Of a DNA stretch of 64,000 bases, positions 27,448 to 36,960 are shown one piece after another. This DNA is from Alphaproteobacteria bacterium 32-64-14 (GTDB lineage Bacteria > Pseudomonadota > Alphaproteobacteria > Caulobacterales > Hyphomonadaceae). The stretch covers positions 1 to 64,000 of the forward strand of contig NCEM01000011.1 of assembly GCA_002280725.1 (NCBI GenBank). The letters are read 5' to 3'. Each line of letters starts with the position of its first letter. The first letter of the stretch is position 1. Under the pieces are notes generated by a model, which searched no databases, was not told where the DNA came from, and saw only the letters and a list, made by a program, of their open reading frames with translations. Both the position numbers and the translations under genes were made by a program.

Positions 27448-30400
27448 TTAGAACAATTTCTTGACGCCGATCTCGAACGTGCGACCCAGCGGGTTGCCCA
27501 TGAACGGATCGTAGCCAAGTTCTTCCTGGGCCTTAGGCGGCATGCGATCGAACATGTTCGCAACCGTCGCGGTCAGGGCGAGGTCTTCTGTGACTTCCAT
27601 GCGATAGGTGAAGTCGGTCGTGATCCAGTCCTCACCATTCTCGCCGTACTGGACGCCGGCCCGCTCGTCGGTGACGGCGGAGACATAGTTCACGCCGAGC
27701 CGGAAGCTGTGCTGATCCAGCTTGTAGCTGGCGGCCAGGTTGGCGCGCAGCTCCGGCGCCGCGAGGGCGAAGGTGGCGAAGTTCAGCGAGCCGAGACGAT
27801 CATCGCCCGTCGACACGACAACACCGTCAAGCGATGTCGGGCCGGTTTTCAGTTCGGTGATCTGCGTGGCCGTGAGGTCCAGCATCAGGTCGCCCGGTCC
27901 GAGCGGCAGGGCGTAAACGACCTGCACGTCGAAGCCGTTGGTTTTCTGGCCGGGGCCGTTGCCGTACAGCGTCGTGACCGAGGAGAAGCCGGTCGCGCCG
28001 CTGAGGCCGACAGAGCAGCTTCCGTTGAAGTTGATGCGCCGCACCAGAGGCTGCACGTTCGGGTCGCAGGTCGTGATCGTGCCGCCGGCGCCGTTGAACA
28101 CGAGGCTGGCGATCTGGTTCGGATCGGCGATCTGGCCGATCTGGTCTTCGGTCTCGATGTCGAAGTAGTCGACGATCACGCGGAAGTCGTGATCCGAGGA
28201 GAATCCCTGGCTGTCCCAGATGGCGCCGAAGTTCATCGCGGTCGCCGTTTCCGGCTTGATGCTGGCGTCGGTGACGAACGTTGCGCCGAGCCAGTTGCCG
28301 CCCGCGACCGTATAGGTGCGCGCAGCAGCGACCTGGGCGCCCGGTATGACGCCGACCGGCGGCGCCTGGTAGTTGGTGCCGTAGGAGGCGCGGAGCGACA
28401 GCGGACCCCAGACATCCCACTTGCCGGCTACCTTGTAGACGGTGGCGCCGAGGCCGCCGGAGAACTCCTCACGGCGCACGGCCGCCTGGATGTTCACATT
28501 GTCGAGCACCGGGATCTGCAACTCGCCGAACAGCGAGTACTGCTGTTGATCGGCGTAGTTCGGAAGGTCGGGCACGAAGGCGATGAAAGCGCCGGGGCTG
28601 TCAGGCGTGCAGCCACGGAAGGCCGGGTTGGTCGTCGCGAGCGGGTTCTGCTCGAGCGCGGGCGAGCCGGCGCCATTCTGGCTGGTCGTGCCATCGGGCC
28701 ATTCGCACGGGTTCATGCCGTTCATGAACGGGCTGTTGACGGACTTGCGGCTTTCGAACTGACGACCCTGCGCACCTAGCGCCCAACCGACCTCTCCGCC
28801 CGGAAGTTGCAGGCCTGTCTTGCCGTTGAAGACGAGATCGGCCGTGAGGCTGGACGACACCGTTTCCACCTGACGATTATCGAAGAACCAGCGCGCGAGG
28901 GCGACAGAGTTCTCGGCGCCCGCCACGTATTGCGGGTTGGCCAGGCCGCGAACCGGCTGGTTCACGAACGACGTGGCGAACGGGTTCCACCACTGGCAGT
29001 TGCCCTTGCCGGCGAGCGCGGCGTTCTGCGTTCCGAAGCGGTTCGGATCCAGATCGGGCACACTGCAGTTCGGTCCGCCGAAGCCGTTGAGGGCTTCCTG
29101 AACGCGAGAGCCGATGATGTCAGGGTGCGTGTTGAGGTTGATCGACTGGTTGTAGGTGACGGCGAAATCGTAGTTCACGTCTTTCGCAATGCCCGCCCAA
29201 TCGCCGAGCTGGCCATCCAGGCTGGCCGAGATGCGCCACAGCTGGTTGTCGACGAGGTCAGGCACGCCCTGTCCGCCGAACGCGGTATTGCCGCCGTGGC
29301 CGAGCACGCGATACGTGACCGGCGTGAAGCCGGACGCAGCGCCAGTGCCGGTGCGCGCAGCGAAGGCTGCGGCGTGCGGGTTGGTGATGGGCACGTAGAA
29401 CTGGAACGTCGCGCCCGTCGCCATCGCGGGGCCCTTGATGACGGGCTGCGAGGGAGACGCGAACATGTTCGGCGTCTTCACCTGGCCGTAGGAGGCTTCG
29501 ATGTGGAAGTTGGTGTTGTCGTCGAACGAGCCATTGAGTTGCGCGTACGTGCGATAGATGTCGTTGTCTTCCACCAGATTGTAGTAATTCGAGTAATTGT
29601 ACGCGCAGGTGAAGGCGTTGTCGTACCGGCCGCCTACCGCCGCGCACGAGGCGGGTGTGAAGTCCGGCGTGATGCCGGCCACGGGCGCGCCGAATTCGGC
29701 GCCGTTCGCGCCGATCGTCGGCGTTGCGGGCAGCGGACCGAGCGGCAGCCAGCCAGCAAGGTTGGTGAGCGTGGACCATGGCGCTGGGTTGTACTTGCCA
29801 ACACCTGCCGCGGGATTGAACGAGTCAAGCGTGAACGGCCGGTCGACGGCCTTGAGCGCGGAGCGATGCTCCCACTCGGCCGACCAGAGGAAGTTGATGT
29901 TGTCGTCGCCGAAACCGCCGAGGACGCTGACGCCGAAGTCGCCATCCGAGCTGTCGATGGCTTTGTATTGGGCGCTGACCTGCAGACCTTCGAAATTGTC
30001 GCGCGTGATGAAGTTGACGACGCCGCCGGTGGCGTCTGCGCCGTAGATCACGGCCGCGCCGTCTTTCAGGATCTCGACGCGCTCCAGCGCCGCGAACGGA
30101 ATGTTCGACGTGTTCGAGCTCATCCGCCGGCCGTTCAGCAGGGTCAGCGTCTTGTCCGCACCGATGCCGCGGATGTTGTAGTTGACGGAGCCGATCAGGG
30201 CGGGGCCGCCGAAGTAGTAGGCTTCGCCCGTGGTCGGGCCGGCAATGGTGAGGCTTTTTGCGAACTCGAGCGCGGTTGGCGCGCCGCGGTCTTCCAGCTC
30301 CTCCTGCGTGAACACCTCGACCGGCAGCGCCGCATCTTCGGGCGTGCCCCGGATGAATGAGCCGGTGATGACGACGCGATCACGGCCCGCATCGGCTTCG

Positions 30401-30519
30401 GCGCCGGCCGGCTGCGTGGTCACGGTCTGCGTTGTCGTGGTCTGGGCAAAGGCAGGCGCGACACCGGCCAAACCCAAGAGGATCGCAGCGCCGGACGCGC
30501 TGCGGAGCATGCTGTTCAC
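27448..30519 (-). CDS. TonB-dependent outer membrane receptor
   Basis: A 1023-residue TonB-dependent receptor that imports a substrate through the outer membrane. The signal peptide ends AFAQ near residue 26. The plug domain includes ALPVEVFTQEELEDRGAPTA, NYNIRGIGADKTLTLLNGRR and VEILKDGAAVIYGADATGGV, followed by VNF. The long beta-barrel ends GRTFEIGVKKLF with the terminal aromatic residue. Cysteines in the extracellular part (for example PSCAAVGGR..FTCAY and NCSVPD..GNCQW) suggest loop disulfides. The start is a GTG with GGGAGG 8 nt upstream. It has its own terminator. Its placement next to the MFS transporter and catabolic genes suggests it takes up their hydrophobic substrate. Confidence 0.93.
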   Translation of the reverse strand: MNSMLRSASGAAILLGLAGVAPAFAQTTTTQTVTTQPAGAEADAGRDRVVITGSFIRGTPEDAALPVEVFTQEELEDRGAPTALEFAKSLTIAGPTTGEAYYFGGPALIGSVNYNIRGIGADKTLTLLNGRRMSSNTSNIPFAALERVEILKDGAAVIYGADATGGVVNFITRDNFEGLQVSAQYKAIDSSDGDFGVSVLGGFGDDNINFLWSAEWEHRSALKAVDRPFTLDSFNPAAGVGKYNPAPWSTLTNLAGWLPLGPLPATPTIGANGAEFGAPVAGITPDFTPASCAAVGGRYDNAFTCAYNYSNYYNLVEDNDIYRTYAQLNGSFDDNTNFHIEASYGQVKTPNMFASPSQPVIKGPAMATGATFQFYVPITNPHAAAFAARTGTGAASGFTPVTYRVLGHGGNTAFGGQGVPDLVDNQLWRISASLDGQLGDWAGIAKDVNYDFAVTYNQSINLNTHPDIIGSRVQEALNGFGGPNCSVPDLDPNRFGTQNAALAGKGNCQWWNPFATSFVNQPVRGLANPQYVAGAENSVALARWFFDNRQVETVSSSLTADLVFNGKTGLQLPGGEVGWALGAQGRQFESRKSVNSPFMNGMNPCEWPDGTTSQNGAGSPALEQNPLATTNPAFRGCTPDSPGAFIAFVPDLPNYADQQQYSLFGELQIPVLDNVNIQAAVRREEFSGGLGATVYKVAGKWDVWGPLSLRASYGTNYQAPPVGVIPGAQVAAARTYTVAGGNWLGATFVTDASIKPETATAMNFGAIWDSQGFSSDHDFRVIVDYFDIETEDQIGQIADPNQIASLVFNGAGGTITTCDPNVQPLVRRINFNGSCSVGLSGATGFSSVTTLYGNGPGQKTNGFDVQVVYALPLGPGDLMLDLTATQITELKTGPTSLDGVVVSTGDDRLGSLNFATFALAAPELRANLAASYKLDQHSFRLGVNYVSAVTDERAGVQYGENGEDWITTDFTYRMEVTEDLALTATVANMFDRMPPKAQEELGYDPFMGNPLGRTFEIGVKKLF

Positions 30520-30604
30520 GATGACGTCCTCCCAAATCAGAGCCTTTGTTGGCTCATTCTCTTGCGTGTGAACGTTGCCGGACTCAGACGGCCCGTCAAC
30601 AGAT

Positions 30605-30626
30605 ATTCACGCTCGTGAGAGTGAAT
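30605..30626. promoter_or_regulatory. Dyad-symmetric site upstream of the TonB receptor
   Basis: ATTCAC (30605-30610) and GTGAAT (30621-30626) flank an inner CTC-GT-GAG, giving a near-perfect 22-bp dyad centred at 30615/30616. It lies about 90 bp upstream of the receptor start. The surrounding gap, 30520-30838, has no recognisable gene and must hold divergent promoters for the receptor and the small ABM gene. The binding protein is unknown. Confidence 0.4.
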
Positions 30627-30841
30627 TATGCGGATGCAGCAACAACCGCCCTTCCCGGCGCGGCTTCGTACGGTGCGGCTGCGCGCGTTGCGCATAACCT
30701 CGCGCCCTTGTCATCGCCGGGGCGAGCGCCGCCGCGCAGCCTGCTCTCATGGGATTCGTACCCCGGGAAGATCGTCGCTCGGCCAGCCCCGACCTGCTAG
30801 GGATTGCCGCGTTAGACTTGGCAACCCTTGCAGGCGTCATG

Positions 30842-31135
30842 ATGAACCAACGGAAGATCACCGCGATCCTCAGGGCGCGGGCGGGCAAGGAGGCGCAGCT
30901 GGAAAGCCTGCTCAGGCAGCTCGCCGTCGCGAGCCGCCTTGAGGCGGGAAATCTGCGGTGGGATATCTGGCAGGATCAGGCCGACGCCGGCACGTTTGTG
31001 CTCGATGAACTTTATGCGGATGACGCGGCGGTACTGGCCCACCGCGCGACGCCGCACTTCCAGACTTATCTCGCCAGCATCAACGACCTTGCTGAGCGCA
31101 CGCCGATTGTTTCGCGGCCGCTCGACGTCATCTGA
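30842..31135 (+). CDS. ABM-domain protein (putative quinol monooxygenase)
   Basis: A 97-residue antibiotic-biosynthesis-monooxygenase (ABM) domain protein with the ferredoxin-like fold. KITAILRARAGKEAQLESLL is the first strand-helix; GNLRWDIWQDQADAGTFVLD, ELYADDAAVLAHRATPHFQT and the final strand follow. Members are small cofactor-free monooxygenases or haem/quinol-related enzymes. Two adjacent ATG codons (30839 and 30842) are possible starts. It stands alone between the TonB receptor and a pseudogene region, so its role is open. Confidence 0.8.
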   Translation: MNQRKITAILRARAGKEAQLESLLRQLAVASRLEAGNLRWDIWQDQADAGTFVLDELYADDAAVLAHRATPHFQTYLASINDLAERTPIVSRPLDVI

Positions 31136-31155
31136 GAAGGTTATGGGCCTGAGGG

Positions 31156-31689
31156 TTACGGCGCCTCGGCCATGAACGGGATGGCGCCTGTCGCGAGCGC
31201 CACAGCGATCATCAGGAACTGCAGCGCGATCACGAAGGGCAAGCCGAAGCGCTGCATGTCGCCCACTTCCGCCTTGAGCAGGCTCGCGACCAGATAGATC
31301 GCCGCGATCAGCGGGCTCAGCGCATGCACGGTCTGTCCCAGCAGTGAGGCGCGCGCGACTTCCACAGCTGACAGTCCGAAATGCCCTGCCGTCTCCGAGA
31401 TCACCGGCACGATCCCGAAATAGTAAGCGTCGTTCGACATGATGAAGGTGAATGGCCCGCTCATCACTGCGATCACCGGCCCAAGATATGGCCCCAGCGC
31501 ATCAGGCGTGATGGCGAGCAGGCTGCGTCCCATCGCGTCCACCATGCCGGCGCCGCTGAGGATGCCGGTGAAGACGCCGGCGGCGAAGATCAGCAGCGCA
31601 ATGGGAAGCGCGTTTGCGGCGTGCGCCGTGATCCTGTCGCGCTGGCTGGCGATCTTCGGATAGTTCACGACCGCCGCGACCGCAAAGCC
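31156..31689 (-). pseudogene. CitMHS-family transporter, C-terminal remnant
   Basis: The reading frame encodes the C-terminal part of a CitMHS (citrate-metal:H+ symporter) permease: GFAVAAVVNYPKIASQRDRI, then AAGVFTGILSGAGMVDAMG, MSGPFTFIMSNDAYYFGIVP and LGQTVHALSPLIAAIYLVAS. These are several membrane helices of a protein normally about 430 residues long, so well over half is missing. Homology ends abruptly near 31690; the frame continues upstream only as the antisense of a Crp/Fnr remnant. The 5' portion has therefore been lost by deletion. Confidence 0.85.
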
Positions 31690-31690
31690 G

Positions 31691-31879
31691 ACGCCCCTGA
31701 CGCAGAACGACCTCGCCAGCCACCTCGGCGTGACGCGGCAGAGCCTCCATCGCGAACTCACGCTGCTGAAATCCGCCGGCATCGTCGAGAAACCGAACGA
31801 GCGCTGGATCATCCGCGACATCCGCCGCCTGCAGCACCTCGCCCAAGGCCAGCAACTGGCGCTCGGTGAAACGCGATAG
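31691..31879 (+). pseudogene. Crp/Fnr-family regulator, C-terminal HTH remnant
   Basis: Plus-strand codons from 31691 to the TAG at 31877-31879 encode 62 residues: LTQNDLASHLGVTRQSLHRE, LTLLKSAGIVEKPNERWIIR and DIRRLQHLA, the winged-helix of a Crp/Fnr regulator. No start codon or cyclic-nucleotide-binding domain precedes it. The sequence directly abuts the CitMHS remnant, whose missing part would lie on the other side of the same junction. Confidence 0.8.
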
Positions 31880-32027
31880 GTTGCACGGCCTCTGTCATGT
31901 CGCCTGAAAAGCGAGTGCGCCCGAAAACGACACGCAGGGGGATTTATGCCCGCGGCCATGGGCCGGTATTGCTTGCGGAGCGCGCGCAGGGACGGTTAGC
32001 TCCCCCAAACGTCATCAGGGGACTTCC

Positions 32028-35000
32028 GTGCGATTCATTCTTGCCTCCCTTCTGGGAGCTTCGTGCCTGCTCGGCGCCGGCCAGGCCGTTGCCCAGGGCC
32101 TCGGCTATTATCAGACGCCGGCTCTCGGGCCGGGCTCCCTGGTGTTCGCGAGCGAGGGCGATCTCTGGCGCTCTGCGCCCGAAGGCGGAGATGCCCTGCG
32201 GCTGACCACGCATCCCGAAGCGGAATCGATGCCGGTCATCTCCCCGGACGGACAGTGGATCGCTTTCGAAGCGACCTATGATGGTCCACGCGAGATTTAC
32301 CTCATCCCCGTCGCGGGCGGCACGCCGGTGCGGCTCACACACGAAGGCGGCGATGTCGCCGTGCGGGGCTGGCTCGACAACAACACAATCATCTATCGCA
32401 CATCCAATATTCCCGGATCGGTTCCGCGCCTGCTGAGAACGGTTGACCGCACGAGCCTGAAGATCGCCGACATTCCCCTCGCCGACGCCGAACAGGCGAC
32501 TGTGCTGAGCGATGGCAAGACGCTCGCCTTCACGCGCTATGGCCTCTCCGTCGGGGGAGACAACGCGGTGCGCTATCGTGGCGGCCGGATGGGACAGCTC
32601 TGGCGTTACACGCTGGGGAGCGATGCGGAAGCTATGCGTCTCGCTGCTGATTTCGGCGCGCCGATCTCCAGCCCGATGAGCTGGTCCGGCCGCATCTATT
32701 TCGTCAGCGACAAGTCCGGCTCCGACAACATCTGGTCGGTGAACGAGACAGGCGGAGATCCGCGCCAGCACACGCAATCCGCCGCCTGGCAGATGCGCAC
32801 GCCGTATCTCTACAACGGCCGCATCGTCTACCAGAGCGGCGCCGATCTCTACACCTACGACATCGCCTCCGGCGCGACGTCTCCCGTCTCGCTGCGGCTC
32901 GCCACGGATGACGATTTCACGCGCCGCCGCTGGCTCGATACGCCGCTCAACTTTCTCGAGAGCGCGCAGCTCTCACCGGCGGGCGATGCCGTGACGATCG
33001 CGGCGCGCGGCCGCTTTGTGACTGCGTTCATCGGTCCGCGCCGCCGCATCGAGTTTCAGGTTCCCGATGGCGCACGTGCGCGCTCGCCCGCGCTCGGCGC
33101 GGATGGAAAGTCGCTCTTCGCCATCGTCGATGCGGGCGTGTATGGCGAGATCTGGCGCTTCCCGGCGGATGGCCGCGGCGACGGCACGGCGCTGACCACC
33201 GGCTCGAAGGCCTATATCTGGGACCTGTCCGCCGCACCGAAGGGCAACAATCTTCTTTATTCCGACAAACGCGGGAAGCTGTTCCATCTCGATGCAGCAA
33301 CCGGGCGCAGCACGGAGATCGACACGACCCAGAGCAGCTCGGACGCGCCCTTCGCGAGCTTTGAATGGTCGTCGGATGGGCGCTACGTCGCTTATTCCTT
33401 CGTCGACGCACGCGACATCACACAGGTCGCTCTCTACGATACGCAGACGCGCCAGCGCACCGTGATGACATCGGGCAAGTATGAGTCGTTCTCGCCGGCC
33501 TTCTCGCCGGATGGCGCTTGGCTCTACTTCCTGTCCGACAGGAATTTCCAGGCAAACCCCGGCGCGCCGTGGGGCGACCGCAATATGGGTCCCGCCTTCC
33601 GCGCGCGCACGAAGCTTTATGCGCTGCAGCTCGACCCCGCCGCGAAGTTTCCGTTCAAGCCTGATGATGAGCTTGCCGCCGCCACCGAGACCGAAGACGG
33701 CGGCAAGGATGGCAAAGACACGACGGGCAAACCCGCCGCCGCTGCCCAGAAGCCCGGCGACAAGCCGCCCGCTGCGAAGGAAGAAAAGCAGGCGACCATC
33801 ACGCTCGCCGGCATTCAGGATCGGTTGTGGGAAGTTCCGGTGCGGCCCGGCGACTATTCCGGTCTTCTTGTCACCAAGACCCACATCATCGTCAGCGAGG
33901 AAGGCGGCCCGGGCGAGGAAGGCGCGTCGCTGTTGCGCGTGAAAATCACGTCGCGAAAGCCGGAGCTGAAGGACTTCACCGGCGACGTGCGGCGCTTTGC
34001 GCTGTCTGCCGACCGCAGCAAGCTGTTCGTCCAGCAGGGCGGCAGCGCCAAGGCGAAATTCCTGATCGTCAATCCAGGCGAGGATTTCCCGAAGGATCTC
34101 GAGGAAAGTACGATCCGCATTTCCGACTGGCGCCTCGCCGTCGATCCGCGCGACGAATGGCGCCAGATGGCGCTCGACGCCTGGCGTCTGCATCGCGACT
34201 TTGCCTATGACAGCAGCCTGCGCGGCGTGAACTGGAATGCCGTCCGCGACCGCTTTGTGCCGCTGGCAGAGCGCGTCGGCCATCGCGCCGAACTCAACGA
34301 CCTGCTCGCGCAGATGTCGGCGGAGCTTGGCATTCTGCACAGCCAGATCCGCGCGGGCGAAATGCCGCTCGATCGCGAAAGCGGCGTGCCGGCTTTCCTT
34401 GGCGCCGCCTATGAAGCTGTTCCCGCCGGACTGCGCATCGTGTCCATCCTCGATGGCGAACGCGCGCGGCCCGATACGCTCGGCCCGCTGCTCAAGCCGG
34501 GCGTCGGCATGCAGCCCGGCGACATCATCACCGCGATCGACGGCGCGAAGATCGCCACCGTCGCAGCGCTTACGGATCGCCTGACGCAGAAGGCCAGCCA
34601 GCAGGTTCGCATCGACTTCACGCGCGGGTCGACCCGGCTCAGCCGCATCGTCATTCCCGCCTCGCGTGGAGAAGAGACGACGTTGCTGTATGCCGACTGG
34701 GTGCAGCACAACCGCGACGCAGTCGCTGCGGCCTCCGGCGGCAAGGTTGGTTACCTGCATCTCCGCGCGATGGGCGCCGGAGACGCGGCCAGCTTTGCGC
34801 GTGATTATTTCGAACACTTCGACAAGGACGGTCTGATCATCGACGTTCGCGGCAATCGCGGCGGCAACATTGACAGCTGGATCATCGGCACATTGCTGCG
34901 CCGCGTGTGGGCCTTCTGGCCTGCATCAAACGGGATCGGCCCGGCGACCACCAACATGCAGCAGACCTTCCGTGGCCACCTCGCCATCCTGATCGACGAG

Positions 35001-35369
35001 GGGACCTATTCGGACGGCGAGACCTTCGCAGCGGGCGCGAAAGCACTTGAGCTGGCGCCGCTTGTCGGTGTCCAGACCGCAGGCGCGGGCATCTGGCTGT
35101 CGGATCGCAATCCGCTGATCGATGGTGGGCAGGCGCGCGTTGCCGAGAGCGGACAGTTCGGCCTCGATGGCCGCTGGCTCGTCGAAGGACGCGGCGTGTC
35201 GCCGGATATCATGGTCGAGAACATGCCGCGCGCGGCGTATCTCGGACAGGACAGCCAGCTGGACGCAGCCCTCACCTATCTGCGCGACAAGATCGCCGCC
35301 GAGCCAATCCCGCCACTCACGCCCCGGGCCTATCCGCCCCTGGGCGAATACGGTGCGGACGTGCGGTAG
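32028..35369 (+). CDS. Secreted tricorn-like S41 protease with PDZ domain
   Basis: A 1113-residue exported protease of the tricorn/S41 type. A signal peptide ends QAVAQ near residue 23. Residues about 30-540 form TolB/WD-like beta-propeller repeats (for example VISPDGQWIAFEATYDGPRE and AFSPDGAWLYFLSDRNFQ). A Lys/Pro/Ala-rich linker lies at about 555-590. A tricorn core and a PDZ domain (GVGMQPGDIITAIDGAKI) follow, then the peptidase with GNRGGNIDSWIIGTLLRR and the nucleophile in GTYSDGE at Ser995. The start is a GTG with AGGGGA upstream. Such enzymes degrade peptides in the periplasm, with the propeller as a sieve. No neighbouring gene appears linked to it. Confidence 0.9.
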   Translation: MRFILASLLGASCLLGAGQAVAQGLGYYQTPALGPGSLVFASEGDLWRSAPEGGDALRLTTHPEAESMPVISPDGQWIAFEATYDGPREIYLIPVAGGTPVRLTHEGGDVAVRGWLDNNTIIYRTSNIPGSVPRLLRTVDRTSLKIADIPLADAEQATVLSDGKTLAFTRYGLSVGGDNAVRYRGGRMGQLWRYTLGSDAEAMRLAADFGAPISSPMSWSGRIYFVSDKSGSDNIWSVNETGGDPRQHTQSAAWQMRTPYLYNGRIVYQSGADLYTYDIASGATSPVSLRLATDDDFTRRRWLDTPLNFLESAQLSPAGDAVTIAARGRFVTAFIGPRRRIEFQVPDGARARSPALGADGKSLFAIVDAGVYGEIWRFPADGRGDGTALTTGSKAYIWDLSAAPKGNNLLYSDKRGKLFHLDAATGRSTEIDTTQSSSDAPFASFEWSSDGRYVAYSFVDARDITQVALYDTQTRQRTVMTSGKYESFSPAFSPDGAWLYFLSDRNFQANPGAPWGDRNMGPAFRARTKLYALQLDPAAKFPFKPDDELAAATETEDGGKDGKDTTGKPAAAAQKPGDKPPAAKEEKQATITLAGIQDRLWEVPVRPGDYSGLLVTKTHIIVSEEGGPGEEGASLLRVKITSRKPELKDFTGDVRRFALSADRSKLFVQQGGSAKAKFLIVNPGEDFPKDLEESTIRISDWRLAVDPRDEWRQMALDAWRLHRDFAYDSSLRGVNWNAVRDRFVPLAERVGHRAELNDLLAQMSAELGILHSQIRAGEMPLDRESGVPAFLGAAYEAVPAGLRIVSILDGERARPDTLGPLLKPGVGMQPGDIITAIDGAKIATVAALTDRLTQKASQQVRIDFTRGSTRLSRIVIPASRGEETTLLYADWVQHNRDAVAAASGGKVGYLHLRAMGAGDAASFARDYFEHFDKDGLIIDVRGNRGGNIDSWIIGTLLRRVWAFWPASNGIGPATTNMQQTFRGHLAILIDEGTYSDGETFAAGAKALELAPLVGVQTAGAGIWLSDRNPLIDGGQARVAESGQFGLDGRWLVEGRGVSPDIMVENMPRAAYLGQDSQLDAALTYLRDKIAAEPIPPLTPRAYPPLGEYGADVR

Positions 35370-35420
35370 GGCTCAACACGCGACCACTCGTTCTGGCTTT
35401 CGCCCGACGGCCCGTGCACC

Positions 35421-35924
35421 TTAGCGGGTCACAGTTTCCCGCTTCATAGGCGCCAGTTTCGCCAGCAGTCTGTTCTGCGCGGAGAATGCAACGCCTTCTC
35501 GCGCCATGGCTGCCTGGAGGAGCTCGACGAGGGCGTTGAATTCGGCCGTGATGACCCCGTGATCGGCGTGGACCGACTTCATGTCGCGCCCCGTGTAGGA
35601 ACATCCGCCGTTGAGGATGTAGCAGAACTGCTCCTTGAGCGTTCGTCTCAGGCGCACGAAATCCGACGCCTTGAAGATTTCCGTCAACCTGGGATCCTTC
35701 TGCACCTGCTCGACGAGATCATCCACAATCCGGCTGATCCCTTCATGGCCATGGAACGCGGCGAACAGTTCCTGTCCGCCGACCGGCGCTGCACCCGCAT
35801 TTGCGTCAGAGACCGCGTAGGGATCGACCGCTTCCTCTCCGGGGGGAACGTGCGAAGCCGGTTGAGCGAAGGCGGGCGCGGCGAAAAGGATTGTCGCAAC
35901 AGCGCAAGCAAGAGACGTACGCAT
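35421..35924 (-). CDS. Exported group 1 truncated haemoglobin
   Basis: A 167-residue protein with a clear signal peptide (cleavage after AFA, residue 20), a spacer, and a group 1 truncated globin domain. The domain includes LFAAFHGHEGISRIVDDLVE, FVRLRRTLKEQFCYILNGG, YTGRDMKSVHADHGV, where His119 is the expected haem-ligating residue, and LVELLQAAM. Most truncated globins are cytoplasmic, so an exported one is unusual. C101 and C108 lie in CYILNGGC. It is 2 bp after the DUF3034 gene on the same strand, so the two are one unit. Oxygen, NO or haem handling in the periplasm is inferred. Confidence 0.88.
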   Translation of the reverse strand: MRTSLACAVATILFAAPAFAQPASHVPPGEEAVDPYAVSDANAGAAPVGGQELFAAFHGHEGISRIVDDLVEQVQKDPRLTEIFKASDFVRLRRTLKEQFCYILNGGCSYTGRDMKSVHADHGVITAEFNALVELLQAAMAREGVAFSAQNRLLAKLAPMKRETVTR

Positions 35925-35926
35925 GC

Positions 35927-36829
35927 TCAGAACCCCGCCTGCAGCGAAAGATAGACGCCGCGCTGATTGTCAAACGTCGCAATCGAACCAAGGTCAACAT
36001 AGGCGCCGGTGAGGGTGACTTGGTGGTTGATCGCCCACGCGGCGTAGATGTCCACCCAGTCGTCTTCGTTGGCGATTGCGAGGTTGTCCGGCTTCATCCG
36101 ATACTCCGCGCCAACGACAAGATCAGGCGACAGCAGCCAGCCGGCGGAGAACTCGCCCATGAGCTCGTGATCATCGTTGAGGTTGCCGCCATAACCGAGC
36201 AGTCCGGTCTGGTTTGCGTTGGTCCAGCGCAGTGTGCCGTTGAGCAGCAGCGAGCTGTCGAGCAGGATCTTTGTGGCGGTGGCGTATGTTTCCCAGCCTT
36301 GGTCGTCTGTTCCGCCCACGGCAGATACGACAGCTCCCTGATCGTTCTTCTTCCAGTTTGCGCCAATGGCGACCTGGGGCAACCATGTGTCCTGATCGTA
36401 GATCGCATCGCCGATCACGCGCATCTTTGCGCCCCAGACGTCCTGGCCGAAGGTAAAACCACGGCCCAGGCCGAGCGCTGCGCCAACATCTCGCGTATCG
36501 AATTCCTGGCGCGTGTAGCTGAGCTCGACGCGATCGAAGAGGCCGAGCGCGACGCCATAAGACAGGAAAGTGTAATCCGGCAACTCAACGGCCGTGACGT
36601 GCGCTGCGCCACCGACGCCGCGATCTGTCTCGTTGCCGGTGATGAGCGCCCACGGTGTGAGACCGCCGCCACCCTGCCCTTCGATCGTGGAGATGCCGCG
36701 CGTGAGCTTCAGCTTTCCGCCCGTCTCGATATCTCTCGCAGGCGCATCTTCCTGCGCATGGGCCGCGAGCGGCGTCCACATGACGAGGGCGAGGCAGGCA
36801 GCGCCAAGTCGTGACATCGGAAAATCCAT
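35927..36829 (-). CDS. DUF3034-family outer membrane protein
   Basis: A 300-residue protein with a signal peptide ending AAHAQ and a mature part that matches the DUF3034 family: KLKLTRGISTIEGQGGGGLT, YTFLSYGVALGLFDRVELSY, GFTFGQDVWGAKMRVIGDAI and FDNQRGVYLSLQAGF at the end. Alternating hydrophobic strands and the final Phe point to an outer-membrane beta-barrel. Function of the family is unknown. It is the first gene of a two-gene unit with the exported globin and is divergent from the cupredoxin gene, sharing a short control region of about 130 bp. Confidence 0.85.
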   Translation of the reverse strand: MDFPMSRLGAACLALVMWTPLAAHAQEDAPARDIETGGKLKLTRGISTIEGQGGGGLTPWALITGNETDRGVGGAAHVTAVELPDYTFLSYGVALGLFDRVELSYTRQEFDTRDVGAALGLGRGFTFGQDVWGAKMRVIGDAIYDQDTWLPQVAIGANWKKNDQGAVVSAVGGTDDQGWETYATATKILLDSSLLLNGTLRWTNANQTGLLGYGGNLNDDHELMGEFSAGWLLSPDLVVGAEYRMKPDNLAIANEDDWVDIYAAWAINHQVTLTGAYVDLGSIATFDNQRGVYLSLQAGF

Positions 36830-36960
36830 CGCAGCGTGCGCACACTCCTGCGTGCGCGATAAGCCGAGTTTGCATGGAAGGCTTAACCAACGCCGAATAC
36901 CACGGGGTTGGCCCTGTATCGCTTTACGACATCTTCAGTGTGCGGGTGTTAGGGAAACGG

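Noticed and set aside
30546-30800. Small plus-strand frame in the TonB-ABM gap
   Set aside because: No ribosome-binding site or domain; it overlaps the dyad site and the likely promoters.
32973-34817. 614-codon minus-strand frame inside the S41 protease gene
   Set aside because: The protease has strong domain evidence on the other strand; the antisense frame is a bias artefact.
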